From Quillaja saponaria (Eukaryota > Streptophyta > Magnoliopsida > Fabales > Quillajaceae): DNA of 64,000 nt. A program made the translations under genes and the position numbers. The DNA lies in contig CM055610.1 in the NCBI GenBank assembly GCA_029379385.1, forward strand, positions 21,415,422-21,479,421, given 5' to 3'. The notes under the pieces are model-generated. The model saw only the letters and a program-made list of their open reading frames with translations. It had not been told where the DNA came from and did no database searches. Position 1 is the stretch's first letter; the number at the start of each line of letters is the position of its first letter. This document shows positions 1 through 13,190 of the stretch, in pieces.

Positions 1-3000
1 CGAGAGTTGTTCCTCTCCATAATGGAAGACTTTTTGTAATGTAATTATTATATTCTCCAAATAATTACCCAACAAAACAAATATTGTACTCCAAAACTAT
101 TAAGCTGCAATTCCAATTTAACTGTATTGTTGGGCCTCAAATAATGAATACCAGCTTATATTTTATCTTTATAATGAGGTGGGTGGGTTTGGTTGGACAT
201 TATTGATTTCCCACTGTCACAAATATTTCTTCATCATTAAATCATGGGGAATTGCTACCCCAACTGCAAAGACATCTTAATTACCACTCTGTTCATTGCA
301 TTTAACATGTCTAACAAGCCAACATCTGGTCGACCAGACCAATTCAAATCTTAAAACACTAATATATATATATATATATTTATGTAGCTTGGTTAAAAAT
401 TATACATATGAAAGTTGCCTAATTCCTGCAATAACACCAATAAGATTTGTAAAATACCCAAACAAAATTCACAGTCAAAAACTAAATTACAAGCCTAAAA
501 ACTTTGACAAAACAAAAAGTGGTTTAGTTGTGCCCTTATAAAGTCCAAATATGTAGAAAATAATGTGGGTATTGGTCTTAAAAATGGTGAACATGAGGTT
601 CCATTGGAGGGGACACCACTCTTGCAACACATTTTCTTTCAATTTAATAGCAGACAAATGAGAAATAAGAGAGTGAACGAGATTGGGAGGTGTATTATTC
701 ATGAAAAGGAAAGGGAATAGTGGTAATGTTAAATCAATGGGGTAAGAATTGGGATGGACGTTGAGGTATCAATTTTTCTTTTTATACTTATTTCTATGTG
801 TACCACTATGTTTCCTTTGTCATATGGCTAAGATCTTGCCACATCCACTTGGATTTTCTTTCATTAAAATGTGATTTTAGTCATTATTGGATTGGACCTG
901 GATGATACTAAGCCCAAATAAAGGAATCTCTTGTGAAGCCCAACACCTTTAACCCTAGAAAGTAGAAACGTTGGATTTGCCATGAAAAGAAAAGGACCAT
1001 GTCCAACAAAGGAACCAAATATAAAGGGCCTTAAAAGTTCACAAAGGGCCCAATTTGGTTTAATGGAAGGTCAGCTATAAATGTTTGCTTCCGAAATGGG
1101 CTTTCAAGAAGATTAGTCAGCCCTTTAGATGCAATTAGGCTTTCCTATCGAAATTTTTGTGTCTAAATAATTCAAGTATATATTTACCCTGATTCAATAA
1201 GTTACCATTATTTCGTGCATCAATTTACTTAACAAGAGAAAAGATTTTGACACAATTGCTGAATTTGAATCGTGCAAGATTTTGACAAATTGGAATGTAA
1301 TTAACTTTTTGCCACGCCATGGTTATTGAGCCAAGCAAGAAAAGATGTATAACATAATTTACTTAACATTTCTAACTAATAATTGACATATGGTAGTATA
1401 TATTGAAATTGGATAAGAGTTTTTCCTTCAATCAAGCTTAATTAGTTTTCAATTGTTTTTCCTTTCTGATCTAACAACTTTTTTTTTGGTCTAATCAATT
1501 CTCATTAAATAGGTAAAAACTACACAAATTATTTAATAGAAATAAAAAAAAGTTACTTTTGAAATTACTTTTTTATCAATAGTTTTTCACCCATCTTTTG
1601 ATTAGAAAATATAGATAATAAAAGTAATTGATAAATTTGTTATTGCACGAAAAAGATACTTGCGAAATAGACACCTATACAAAAATAATTATGCCAAACA
1701 TAACAAAAATGAAAAAAATAATTAAATTATAACTTTTGTTTTCTTAATAACTCTATTATCTCTAATTTATTTATTTAAAAATATCACACCATAATCCTTA
1801 AATAAATAAAATAAATCAAAAGTCATAATTTTAATTTTTTGTTTTTATTGAAAAAACTCATAATTCTTGATTGAGGTGATAGAGTTATATTTAATTAAGA
1901 GTAATAATGTGATATGACATGGTGAACACAACATTATTAAATAAGAATATAATTCGACACAAGTGGATATAAAAGAGGAGAAATAAATTCCCCTAGCAAG
2001 TTATACACTTAAAAAAAATCTATTCAATAATCTTTCACCAAAAAATGGGAAAAAAATTGTCATTGTCCATTTAATTATAATCCGTATAGAAATTAAGTTT
2101 TGAAAAGACAGGAAGCCTTTAAATTAAGAGTCTGCAAATTTTTTCTCTGAAAACAGGTCATAACCTACTGCTGGAGTTTCCATCTTGTGCATGCCTTTGC
2201 GTCTTTTCAGTTTACCCTTTGCAGCAGAACATTACTGGGTTTCATTTTCAGACAAAATATGCGCCATGAAACGACAAACCAAATCCCAACCCAAAAGAGG
2301 AATTGAAGCAAAGTTGAAGTATACTGGTGCGTTTCAAAGGCAGAGATCATGGAAGAGGAATGGTCAGCTACCCATTAGTCAGTCCAATTGTTAATAAGTA
2401 ATAATCAATTTAAAAAATCTGAAGCAGGCCCAGCTGCAGCTTAGCCTTCTTGCATGAATATAAACAAAGAGACATAAAGGCAGGGTCTAGTTCAGAGCAA
2501 GACAAACAGATATAATGGGTTTTGTAGATTTTCTGAGAGTCTCAGGTTTTGCATGGCTCAAGAAATTAACAACCTTATGCATCCAGACATTCAGAATTAT
2601 GCATTCAGATATTCAGAACGGAGCCCAACTCACAGAATCCATTTGTGTGTTAAAATATGGAATTGCATCTTCCATGTTACACTTTCTCGGGATATTTACT
2701 TGGAATTCTAATAAAGGTGTCAAAAATGAAACATATATTGTTCAGTCTTTTGCTTGGTTTATTGACTTTGCATTGAATGCGATCCCATTCTTCTTTTCAG
2801 TCACTCTCGAAGCTGTGCAATGGGACTTGGTTTCCTACCCTGGGATTCACAGATGTTTCATGGAATTTGGGTGGGATAGTGACACGTTGTCCAGGACCAG
2901 GTCACCACGAGGTACGTGGCATATAAAAGAGGCTCTGATTTAAGATCTTGGATACCCACTTTGAGGCTCCAATCCCGCTACCATGTCAGAATTCAGAAAT

Positions 3001-5028
3001 ATCCATCTGAATCGGACTCTGTACTCTGTCCACGGAACTCACTTTCAATTCAAAATATATCCTGCTGTGAAGTTTTTTTCTTTTTTTTTTAAAAAAAAAT
3101 TTCTAAGTTTGTGAATTAGAAAATGAGATTCTTCCTTATTTGATTGCTATACTTCTCTAAAAATCGTGCAAAGGAACTAAATACTTAATTTGGCGAGAAT
3201 ATAAAATTTAATAGTGACAGAATAAAGGGTTACGTTAATTTTTTAAAATTTGGATAGAGAATATAAAATATATTATAATATTTATATATAATAACAATAT
3301 TAAAAAATATTTTATGAATAGAAATTTAATCATAAAAATATAACATAATTTAGCATCTTTTTTTTTTTATCTCATCAACTCTAATAAAAAATATATACTT
3401 TCTATTCGTTAGTTTTCTATTAAATTTTAAATAAGTGGAATGCTAAGTGTTTTGTTTTTTTCTATTCCTTATTTATTATTATTTTAAACTATCAAATAAA
3501 TTTTAAAATTAAAAATATTTTTTAAAATAATTCTATAACAGATCAGGATATATAATAAAAAAATTAATTTTTACTTAAAACTAGTGTTTTAAGATTCGAT
3601 TTAAAAATTGACTTAACAAATGTCTAGATCCACGACCCGGGTCAAAACATATTAAAAAATATTATTTTTATTTTTAATATATATATATATTATGTATGTA
3701 CATATAATAAAATAACACATTTGACCGGGTCAAGTGGTCAACCAATACTAGTGTTTTGTGGATAATTTAATTTTAAATTTGAATATTCATAAAAGATGTA
3801 GTTGAAAATAAATTTTTTAAAATGACGTAAATTATATACATTTGGCCGGATCATGCTTATCTAACTACTAAATAAAAAGATTTAAATGCTACCATAATAT
3901 CATATTCCCAATTAAAATTACAAATTCATAATATATAATATATTATTACTATAAAATTAAGAGAATAGTTGGCTGAACCATTAACAAAACGTGTTGAAAT
4001 ATCAAATCAATCAATATCTTTTCTTTCACCAATTTAAGTGAGGATTTTTCTATTTTTAACTCCTTGTCATAATTTTTAATTAAAATTTAATATTTATTTT
4101 TTTAATTTTTACTTATTAATATTTGAACCCTCATTTTATACTAAGATACTAGTACAATTAAATTAAATAAGTTATTTTATTTAAAAAATTATTTTTAACT
4201 CATGTTAAGATTAAGATTAGGATTTAGGGAGTTTTATTTTAATATAATTATTTATTTATTTTGAATTACAGAATTATAATTATATTAGAAATAATTACTA
4301 AAAAAATTAATTTAATTTAATTTAAGGGTATTAATATTTTAGTGTAAAATGAATTCCAAGATTAATAATTATAAACACTTTCTTATAAAAAAATAATTGA
4401 AAAAATTAAGAATATTAAATATTCCTTATAAATGTATCTTTTAAATAAAAATTTTCTTTAAAAATAAAATAAAATAAAATAAATATTCATTCATCCAGAA
4501 GTATATTATACAAAAATTTAATTTTTCTTGGTAATAGTTTAAGTGTTTGAAACAGATAGTTTTTGAGTATTAATCCAATCATATAAATAATTACTCTAGA
4601 TAAAATGTGCATAATTAATGCGAATTTTTCAGTAAATAAAAAAAGAAAAAAAACAAGTCTGATGCCGCTGGTGGAAACTATGAGTCTCTCTCTCTCTATC
4701 TGCCAATACTACATTATGCCGCCAAAGTAAATATGGGTTTGTCTTGTATCAAGGGATTCATTAAATGCAAAGCTATAGTGAGAAATCTCCAATTCCAATA
4801 TTCATCATTGCTGCGATTTTATACCCAAATAAGTGAATAAACTGCATCCCTCAGACATTATTCAATCCCATCCATTCTCTCTCTGTCACATCTATATCAT
4901 CACATTCAATCCCAACCATCCAATTCTCTACATCAATCCCCACGTACCATCTTTTGTGTACTATACAAATTACCTCCCTATTCCACTTTTCCTGATCCTC
5001 CCATTTCTCTACAAACCCATCTGCTTCA
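1..5028. other. AT-rich intergenic region upstream of the MEI2-like gene
   Basis: No gene is recognisable here. The DNA is mostly A/T with a (TA)n tract near 362-379 and another near 3680-3692. The longest open frame, 2515-2943 (+, 142 codons), has no recognisable domain and lies inside a block that recurs in diverged form downstream of the next gene, so I do not call it a gene. A short 20-22 bp tandem repeat is visible around 2577-2620. The last ~300 bp before 5029, pyrimidine-rich with CTCTCT tracts, probably hold the promoter and leader of the MEI2-like gene. Confidence 0.6.
2255..2830. repeat. Diverged duplicate block, copy A (partner 7340-7830)
   Basis: Several ordered similarity islands are shared with 7340-7830. 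They include a CCATGAAA..GACA segment followed by CCAAATCC..AGAGGAA, then a TTAGCCTTCTTGCAT segment followed by AAAGAGACA, then AGACAAA..CAGA and TTCAGTCTTT. The order and approximate spacing are kept, so the two blocks look homologous rather than coincidentally similar. They flank the MEI2-like gene on both sides. Function is unknown; the block could be a transcribed non-coding element or an old transposable element. Confidence 0.5.
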
Positions 5029-6437
5029 ATGTCTTTTCTACTGCCTTCTGCAACTTCTAAACCCTCTTTTCTTAACCCGAACGCAGACCCTTTCTGTTGT
5101 TGTTTCACAGAAGGTCCGTTGTACTGCAATCTCCCAAACGAGGAGGATCTTCATAGTTTCCCAATTACAGAGCCTCTTCTTCTAATGTCTCCACAAACAC
5201 AAACGGAATCCTCACCACCCCCACCTTCCATGGCTTTATGTCCGAATAATTCTTATTATAACCCACAACACATGCAAACTGCAGGTTGGTTTCCTAACAA
5301 TCCAACGTTTCAGCTGCTACAACCCCCAGTTCCAATGCCTTACGGGTACTCAACTCCTTACTATCACCAAGATATTTGTTATGGATTTCCTTTTAATGAT
5401 TACAATCACCATTACCAAGAGCAGCCTGTGAATGCGATGCCTTATTTTTACTACGATCCAACTTCGCAGCCAGCTCCGAGCTATTATGTTCCCTTCTTCA
5501 GAGATTAAAAATGAGATATTGAAGGAGTTGGAAGGTTCAGATAATTCTGGTTCCGAGGAAAACGAAAAGACCGTCAAAGGTTTTAATTCTATAGTTTCGG
5601 TTCCATGGAAACAGAGGTGTAGTCCTCGGAAGAAGAAACGAGTAAGTACGTCGAAGAAAAATCTGATCAAGAAGGAATGGAAATTGAAGAACATCCCATT
5701 TCCAAGTACCGAGGAGGAGGCCAAGCGTTTGTGTACATGTACTGTTATGATCAAGAACATTCCAAACCAATTTCGGTAAGTTGGTTTTTCTCTTTCGTTT
5801 TTGGGGTTTCAGTCTCTTAATTTAATTGTCTTATGCATGTTATGTCTAATTCGCAGGAGGAATGATTTGATGAGGGAATTGGATTCATTTTGCTTTGAAG
5901 AAAACAAGATTTCTCCTGATGATTCTAAAGAAGGTAGATGCCAATATGATTTGGTTTATCTACCTATGGATTTTTGGTGAGGCTCTGAATGTATTGTATC
6001 CTTTGAGAATTTCTTTCTAGTTAATACTCATTCTATTTATTTATTTTGCTTTTGCTTTAATTGTTTACAGGTACCATGTTACTGAGCAGAGAATCACAAA
6101 CCTCGGTTACGCATTTGTGAACTTTACAAGTCCTACTGCAGCATTTAGGTGTTACAAGAGATTCAACGGATTGAAATGGGATGTCAACGAAAACAAGAAA
6201 ATCTGTGAAATTACTAGTGCTCAAGTACAGGGAAAGGAAGCCTTGAAGAAGAAGTTTTGCAGCAAAATCTTCAAAACTCACAGTCCTGATTTCTTACCAT
6301 TTGAACTCTTTCCTCCCCGTGATGGACTCATCTCCGAGGCCCAGACTCAAATAATTTCAATTGGAAAACATGAATTTGGTCTGCCTCCTAAACGCATCCA
6401 GCGTCGTTGTGCTTGTCTTCCTCTTGGTAGGAATTAA
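5029..6437 (+). CDS. MCT1-like: MEI2-like RNA-binding protein, C-terminal-RRM-only type (possible frame break)
   Basis: Exons 5029-5775, 5857-5976 and 6071-6437 have clean GT-AG junctions. The C-terminal ~190 residues form the MEI2 RRM (RRM_2): CTCTVMIKNIPNQFRRNDL, then QYDFVYLPMDFWYHV, then LGYAFVNFTSP and FCSKIFK. The first two RRMs of full-length MEI2-like and TEL proteins are absent, so the closest class is the MCT (MEI2 C-terminal RRM only) proteins. The N-terminal part is rich in Pro, Tyr and Asn. By family it binds RNA, probably in meristem or developmental control. The frame used from 5029 stops at 5508, whereas the RRM frame is open from about 5432, so one extra base lies between. 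A 217-bp intron at 5285-5501 (CAG/gttggt..ttcttcag/A) would also restore the frame, but that stretch reads like protein. The product would be ~410 aa with a one-base correction. Confidence 0.8.
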
Positions 6438-9400
6438 TGCAGTGTGTTAAGGATATTGAAAAGCCTTTGAATTCATTTTCTCTCTAGGATGTCTTCTTTG
6501 GTTTGTCTCGTGTGAATTGGAAACAATGGTTGCTCGTTTTCTGTCATGTAAGTCGTTAATTAGAATATGTAGATCGGTCTCTTACTTTTTCTTTTCTTTG
6601 TAACAATGGAAGTGGAGTTTACTGCTTACTTTGTTTTCATTTTCTCCCTGGATTTGTTGCTTACAGTCGGGGGTGAAATGGAAACATGGGTTATTAGGGG
6701 GACATGTTTTCTGTCAAGTTCAGTTTATGTTCTAGAATTTATGTTGAATACGTTGGTTCTTAGGGTTTGATGTTGCTTTCTTCAAGATACCAATTTTGAG
6801 GGCAATCATGTATTAGTGTTATTGACTTCAATTTCTCTGCGGTGTTGATCGACATGCTCAATTTTTTTAATTTTTTTTTAGGGTTTTGCTAATTGTGGAC
6901 ATTTGTTGAAGCTGACAGTTATTCCTACTACATGTTGTGTAAAATTGTAGTATGATGATGATTAAACAAAGTGATAAGGATATTGATTAATCCTAAAATT
7001 GGGCGGTAATTTACATTCTCCAACTGTATTTACTAACGCAATTTTCAGAGAATAAGAAATTTTACAATTGTTTTATTATACATTTTTTGTGTGTATTTAT
7101 CATTGTTTTATTTATATTAATTAAAATATTACTATTTCAAACGTCAAAAATAAAAATAAAAAAAAGGAAAAACAGAAATGGGAACACTAGCATTTGTCGT
7201 GATTCTCCTACTATGGGCTGTTTTTCTATCCATCGTAAAATCCAGGCATTTGCTTCTGGTTGATTATTTTGTGGACTTTGTGCCTAGAGGGTTTCAGACT
7301 TTCAATTTTAGATGACAATGGTTTCTACTCTACTGTTAAGTTTGAAGCCATGAAATGACAGAGCAACACCAAATCCAGAAGAGGAAGATTTGTCTGTCTT
7401 CTACATTTATGAACAATATCTTTCTTTCTAAATCAAACATAACTACCCAGGATCTCCCAAGAAGAATACTAGTCAACTACTTGCTCGCTTGCTTGCCCAA
7501 GCTTAACCCAACTGGCTCATGGCAGTGCTTAGCCTTCTTGCATTAATGTAGCTAAAGAGACAGAAAGGGTTGTAGAGCTATAGAGAGAAAGACAAAACAG
7601 ACATCTGTTTGTAAGTTTTTCCAACACTTTCTCAGGCTTAATTGATTTCTTGTCAACCCAGTTTTTGAAATTATAAAGGGAATCGCATAGAATCGAATCA
7701 TAGATCAGAAGGAGACCCTTAGGCTTTATTTTATTAAAGGTTCAGTCTTTGGTACAAGCTTCCATTAAATGCATGCCACCCTAATCCTTTTTCTGTCCTT
7801 CTTATCCCACTCTCACAAATACACAAGCTATCATCTGTCCCTGTACCTGTCTTTTACTTATTGTGGCATTCTGTCCATGTCTCAATTAAAAAAAAATTAA
7901 ATGTTGAATTTAATTTTACACACTTTCGGATTTGATTCTCTCTCATCTGTAAACATAATACATCGTTTATGCTGTACACATGTTAAATGAAAGGAGAAAC
8001 ATCTTTCTCTTAGGGTTTCAAGTCATTAGAAATAAATTTGTCCATTGAATAAAAAAAAATTTAATTTTTAAGTCTTGTTAATCAGTGTCTAATAAGTATT
8101 TAATATTCTTACTTTTCTCAATTTTTATAAAAATTTATATTTATTTATTAGTCTTAGTATCTTCATAAACTATAATGAGAATTTAATAATATTAAATTTT
8201 TAGTGAGATCTATAACATAGATAAATTTTTAATATCATAATTAATTTTTGATCAATATGATTAGCAAGACCCTATCTTTTTTATTTGATAAACCTAATGA
8301 CTGAAAAGCTTATTGAATTGTTTTTTTCTTTTCTATCTCTTTATTTTGTTTTATACTTTTACTCTTTTTTGTCTTTTAGGATTAGAGCTAGGATTCCGGG
8401 TAGTGAAACACTATTAATTAATTTTAACAATTAATAGAAATCATAAAAAAATAGGTAATAGTGATCTAATTTAATGACTTTATTAGATTTCTAATACTGA
8501 TATTTAATTCTTACTCAGTTCTCTAAGGCACTAGTTAGCATCACTCAAATAAAATACAGTGGCCCTATTAAAAATACAATAATATCTCAAGACCCAAAAT
8601 TGTAATTTCATCCTTAAGTTATGAACAAAAATATACAATAATGTAAATCCAGTATTCATGGATAAAAAATTTATAACTAAAATATTTTTATTTAATGAAT
8701 TTTTTTATTCTATATCCACTAGAAGCATGGTAAGAAATATTTAAGAAACATTTAATATCCTTATTTTTCTCATTTTTTATAGAATGTGTTCTTAATTAGT
8801 TTTGGAGTCTCTATTTTGTACTTGGACACTAATATTTCTAAACTAAATTCAATAAATTATTTAAGTAGTTGTTTTTAATATAATTTTAACATGTGTAAGT
8901 GTTAGTATTAAGGTTCGGGTTAGGGTTCGTGTTAGTATTAAGGTTAGGGATAGGGAGATTTATTTTAAAATATTTATTTATTTATTTTTATTTTTAGAAT
9001 TAAAATATTAATTTTACTTTAGGGGTATTAGTTTTTTAGTATAAAATAGGAGCTGCAAGACTAATAAATAAGAACACATTTTCATAAAAATTGAGAAAAA
9101 TAAAAATATTAAATGTTTATTAAATAATCTTTATCAGGTGCAAAGTGGATATTAAATAAAAAAAATCTTTTAAATAGATTTTGAAACTAACTGACGTTTA
9201 GAAGATAAATAAAACTTTAAATAGAATTTAATTTAGATTACTCTAACAAATAAACAATATATAAATCATAAATAAATATAAAATTAAATTATTTAACTTC
9301 TCTTTGAAATTTTTTTTTGTTGTAATAGATTATGTTAATATTATTTAACTTCTCTTTAAATTATTTAACTTCTCTTTTATTTATGAAATCTATATAAATT

Positions 9401-11308
9401 TTTCCACCAAAAAAAAATATTTATATCTATATAAATTTCACATGAAATTAAAAACAAACTATAATTTAGTTCTAAAATATTATTATTATTATTTTATAAA
9501 CTTACTCTTATTGATTTAATATATATTGTTATTTGACCAAATATTATTATTATGTACATTTTATTTGACTTTATTAAATTAATATATATTGTATGACATT
9601 ATTATTATTAAAATTGAATTGATAATGAGTTCTAAAAATATGGTTAAACTAGAAAAAAAAATTACTAACATGTTTGAAAAATATTATAATTTTTCTAAAG
9701 AATATCAAGTTGTTCATGCGCTTTTATCATTTCTGTAAATTGAATTTTTAACTTTTAATTGTATTTTTAGTTTAAGAATATAATTTATTTATATGTCATT
9801 TTAGTTAGATAATAAAATTTAAAATTATACATGTCTCATGTAATATAATTATTATAAATATATATATTTTAATCTTATGACTTATTTGACTTATGAGGAT
9901 GATAAGAGAATATAAAATTATCTAATTAATTTTTATGTTGTTTTTGACATAATAAAATAATATATATATATTAGTTGATTATTTTTTATATCATACTTGA
10001 TGATAAGAATTTATATAATAAACAAATTATAATATAATATAATAACTGTAATATTATATAATTTTATACTTTACAATGTACACTATATGTCCCTTAAAAT
10101 TGTAAGAGAAGTATGTATAATTTCCTTGAATCCCAAATCCCAATCCCGTAGAAGATGGAACGTGTTGATTCAGTACGTAGATAGCTACTAGTCTATTACT
10201 TAGATAATAAATTAGCTATAGTCAGGACCTGTGGACTCCTTTGCTATGGGTTAGTAGCTACTAGCTAAGGCTAATTAAGTAGGTACATGTAAGTCCCATG
10301 TTTTGATTTTGTCCCAGTTCCCAGGACCTGGTTCAGGTCATTGGCAGTTAATCTACGTTGGCCGGGCTGAATTGCAAACATGGAGTTGGGACTTGGGATT
10401 GTTGTATATATGTAGGGGTGTACGTAATTGGGCGGGTTGGTTACGTTTATCTGACTTGGATTAAGTTGGGTTGATAAAAATTCTACTGAAGATGGTTGGT
10501 AAAAAATTATACCATGTTTAAATTCTAGTAGATTGGCCGAATTTCACCTTTTTAAGCTTTTCATTTATAAAATATTATTATAAAATGACCTAAAATATGT
10601 TTCAATCTTTATTTACTAATATTTTAACATATTACTCTCGCTCATAAACTTTGACCGAAGATTTTTAAGATGACCCGTACGGTTAAAGAGTTTTCTCTTT
10701 ATTTTTAGGAAACTAAAACTAAGCAAAACCAAAAAACAAAAACAAACCTAAGTTAGGCTTGGCTAAGTGGAATTCGGGTGGAGGTACAGAGCTATGCTGG
10801 CTGGGCCTCAACCACTTTGAACTTCAAATTTTGTTGGGCTGTAATTTCTGCGGGCATGGCTAATAGGCCATTCGTATTTTGTATTGTTTGTTTTATTGTT
10901 AAACCAATTCAACTTAATTGATTTAAAAAAAATTAAAACCGAACTAGTCCAATCTAATTCATGAGTCCCAACTTGGATTTGTTTGGGTTGTCGGGTTAGA
11001 CCTATTAATGTGACAACTAAGTTGCTTAAGAAAATGTATTAAACATGTAACACGATTTGATAGATACTTAGTCTCAAACAATCTAATTTATATGATTTCT
11101 AAGTTTTTTTTTTACTTTTTATCTCTATGTGCCTAGATTTTTTGTTGAAGAAAATCGAATGTCAAATTGGACTTGATTTACTCTATGGTCTATTGATATT
11201 AAATACAATATTTATTGGTTGGGTCATGAAGATACTTTATCATGAACTAAGATTTATTATGTACTGATGATTAGTTGGTTTAAGGAAAGTTCAATTTTTT
11301 TTAAAGTA

Positions 11309-11339
<31 letters not shown>

Positions 11340-12940
11340 TTCAAATAAATGTAATATCATTAGACAGGATTGGATTAGGCCGGTTCATTGAACTTAAAAG
11401 TTCTGAACCAATTCAATTCAATACACTTAATAGAGAAGACAAAATCAATACAATAATAATTCCGAACCAAAACTATTGAATTGATTCAATTTGAGCATAT
11501 TGGATTAGGTCATGGATACGTCTACTTTTAAACATGAGAGGTAAATAAATATTATGTCATCGTATGGATTAGTGATTGAATTCAGCATGACTAGTATAAA
11601 TAAAATGAATGTTGCAGCTAAACTTAACATAAAGAAAAGAAAGTGTATTGTAATGAAAACATAAAATTTTTGTTAAGATAATAAAAAGTGATTAATATGT
11701 TTTAGCCATTGTTAAAAAGCTCTCAACGAGTCAAGTTTTAGTTTGAGCTCATGAGCTTTAAGCGAATACGAGTTAAGCCAAGTTTTGTAAAAATTCAGAT
11801 CGAGCTTGGCTTACTTACACCCCGCGAATACGATAATATTAAGAATGTTAGTAATATCATATTATATAATTTATTACAATGCAATCCCTATATGAATCTA
11901 TTTGTTGGGTTGCCCAATCACGTCGGCTTCAAATGGGGAGGAATGTAATCTAAACGATGGGCTGTTAATCCAAGACCAAGTTCATGCTGGATCTACCAAA
12001 TATTGATGCAGTCCAAATTCTAATACTCGATAGAAATTTGTTCCATTTTATTATTTTTATTTAACACAACTGCGCCTAACACAAACAAAACAAAAAATTA
12101 TAATTAATATTATCTAAAGAAAAATAATTAATTTTACTTAATTAACTCTTTCCGTCCAACGTCCTTGGAGATCATTGCTTTCCAAGTTGTTTGATGACTC
12201 TAAATTATGTTGCCAGTTGTAACTTGATGTTGATCATAAGTGCCTATATTAAGTAAAATTCAATTATATTTATTTAATCTTTATAATTAAAATAATTGTA
12301 GTCAATAACTCAAATGGCGCGTAGGTAAGTGTGTGGAATAATAAAAGGATTATATTTTAATGCATGATAATGCAATATATTATATAGTACTAATTAGTTG
12401 TTAGAACCAATAAAATGTTATATAGTTAATTGATTAAAATGAAACAACCAACGATGATTCGTTTTGATGATTCCATTGTAATTAGCCTAATTATGCTGCT
12501 CCCCATGGCCCAGGTCATGTCTAATTTATATTATTACTTTACGTTGGATAATGTAAGATATGGAGTTAATAATGAAAGAAAAGTAAAAAGGGTCACAGAT
12601 ATATTGAGTCATTGACTTTGGAACCCTGGACTGTAGAAAGTGTAGAGGTGACCTTTCCGGGCACCAAAGAGCACAAAAGTAAAAAGGTCGTGACCTCTCT
12701 CAGAGGCAACTCAACCCATCTGGGTTTGGCCCTCCCTCTTGAATCTTGTCTGGTTCCAAGTTGTGAGAAATTAAACTAATTGGTCCCACACCCACCATAA
12801 TAATTAATAATCAACAACTCACCCCACCCAGATGTCAATTTCATCCTCAACTTCAACGTCTGTTTTAATTAAATCATAATTTTTGTGTGCTTAGACATGA
12901 AATGAGGAAACAGCTCTTCCATATCAAATGTCAAACTGTA
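6438..12940. other. AT-rich intergenic region
   Basis: No gene is recognised. It contains the duplicate block near 7340-7830, a (TA)n tract at 11308-11330, long stretches of near-pure A/T at 8000-10100, and a 12-bp palindrome TAGTAGCTACTA near 10250. Short open frames here have no recognisable domains and are not supported. Confidence 0.6.
7340..7830. repeat. Diverged duplicate block, copy B (partner 2255-2830)
   Basis: This is the partner of the block upstream of the MEI2-like gene. The strongest shared piece is TTAGCCTTCTTGCAT near 7530 followed by AAAGAGACA. Between islands the two copies have drifted too far to align by eye. No protein-coding potential is evident. Confidence 0.5.
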
Positions 12941-12954
12941 ACACAAACTAATCC

Positions 12955-13190
12955 TTTTTTTTTCTTTTTGGATAGAAAAAGAAACTACAAAAAGACTAAA
13001 CAGCAGACACCTTCACCAGATGCTCCCAACAGACCCCCGTTACATCGGACAGTAAACAAAGATCCAGACTCATTCCAAACCATGTCGCCAACTCCACTAT
13101 CCAAAACCAAATTGGCAAGATGGTCAGCACATTGATTTGCTTCTCTGTAGATACGTAACACGTTGGATTTCCTCAATTCATAATATAACG
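12955..13190 (-). mobile_element. 5'-truncated LINE fragment (RNase H C-terminus)
   Basis: On the minus strand 13176-12985 reads VLRIYREANQCADHLANLV followed by a DMVW motif. This is the characteristic REaNxxADxLA end of the RNase H domain of plant L1-type non-LTR retrotransposons. A T-rich run at about 12955-12969 on the plus strand is the expected poly(A) tail of a minus-orientation insertion. Only the last ~60 codons remain, so the element is dead. I could not identify a clear target-site duplication. Confidence 0.7.

Noticed and set aside
2515..2943. 142-codon open frame upstream of the MEI2-like gene
   Set aside because: No recognisable domain, no clear splice partners, and it lies in a repeated block whose other copy is not open.
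7863..7882. GGCATTCTGTCCA at 7865, resembling the core of miR394
   Set aside because: Only 13 bases match and the flanks differ. I found no complementary star arm within a plausible hairpin distance.
8905..8955. Telomere-like GGTTAGGG / GGTTCGGG words
   Set aside because: Irregular and short, not in tandem, and far from any promoter; consistent with chance in T/G-rich DNA.
10230..10270. 12-bp palindrome TAGTAGCTACTA and nearby CTAG-rich words
   Set aside because: Short palindromes of this length are expected several times in DNA of this size and composition.
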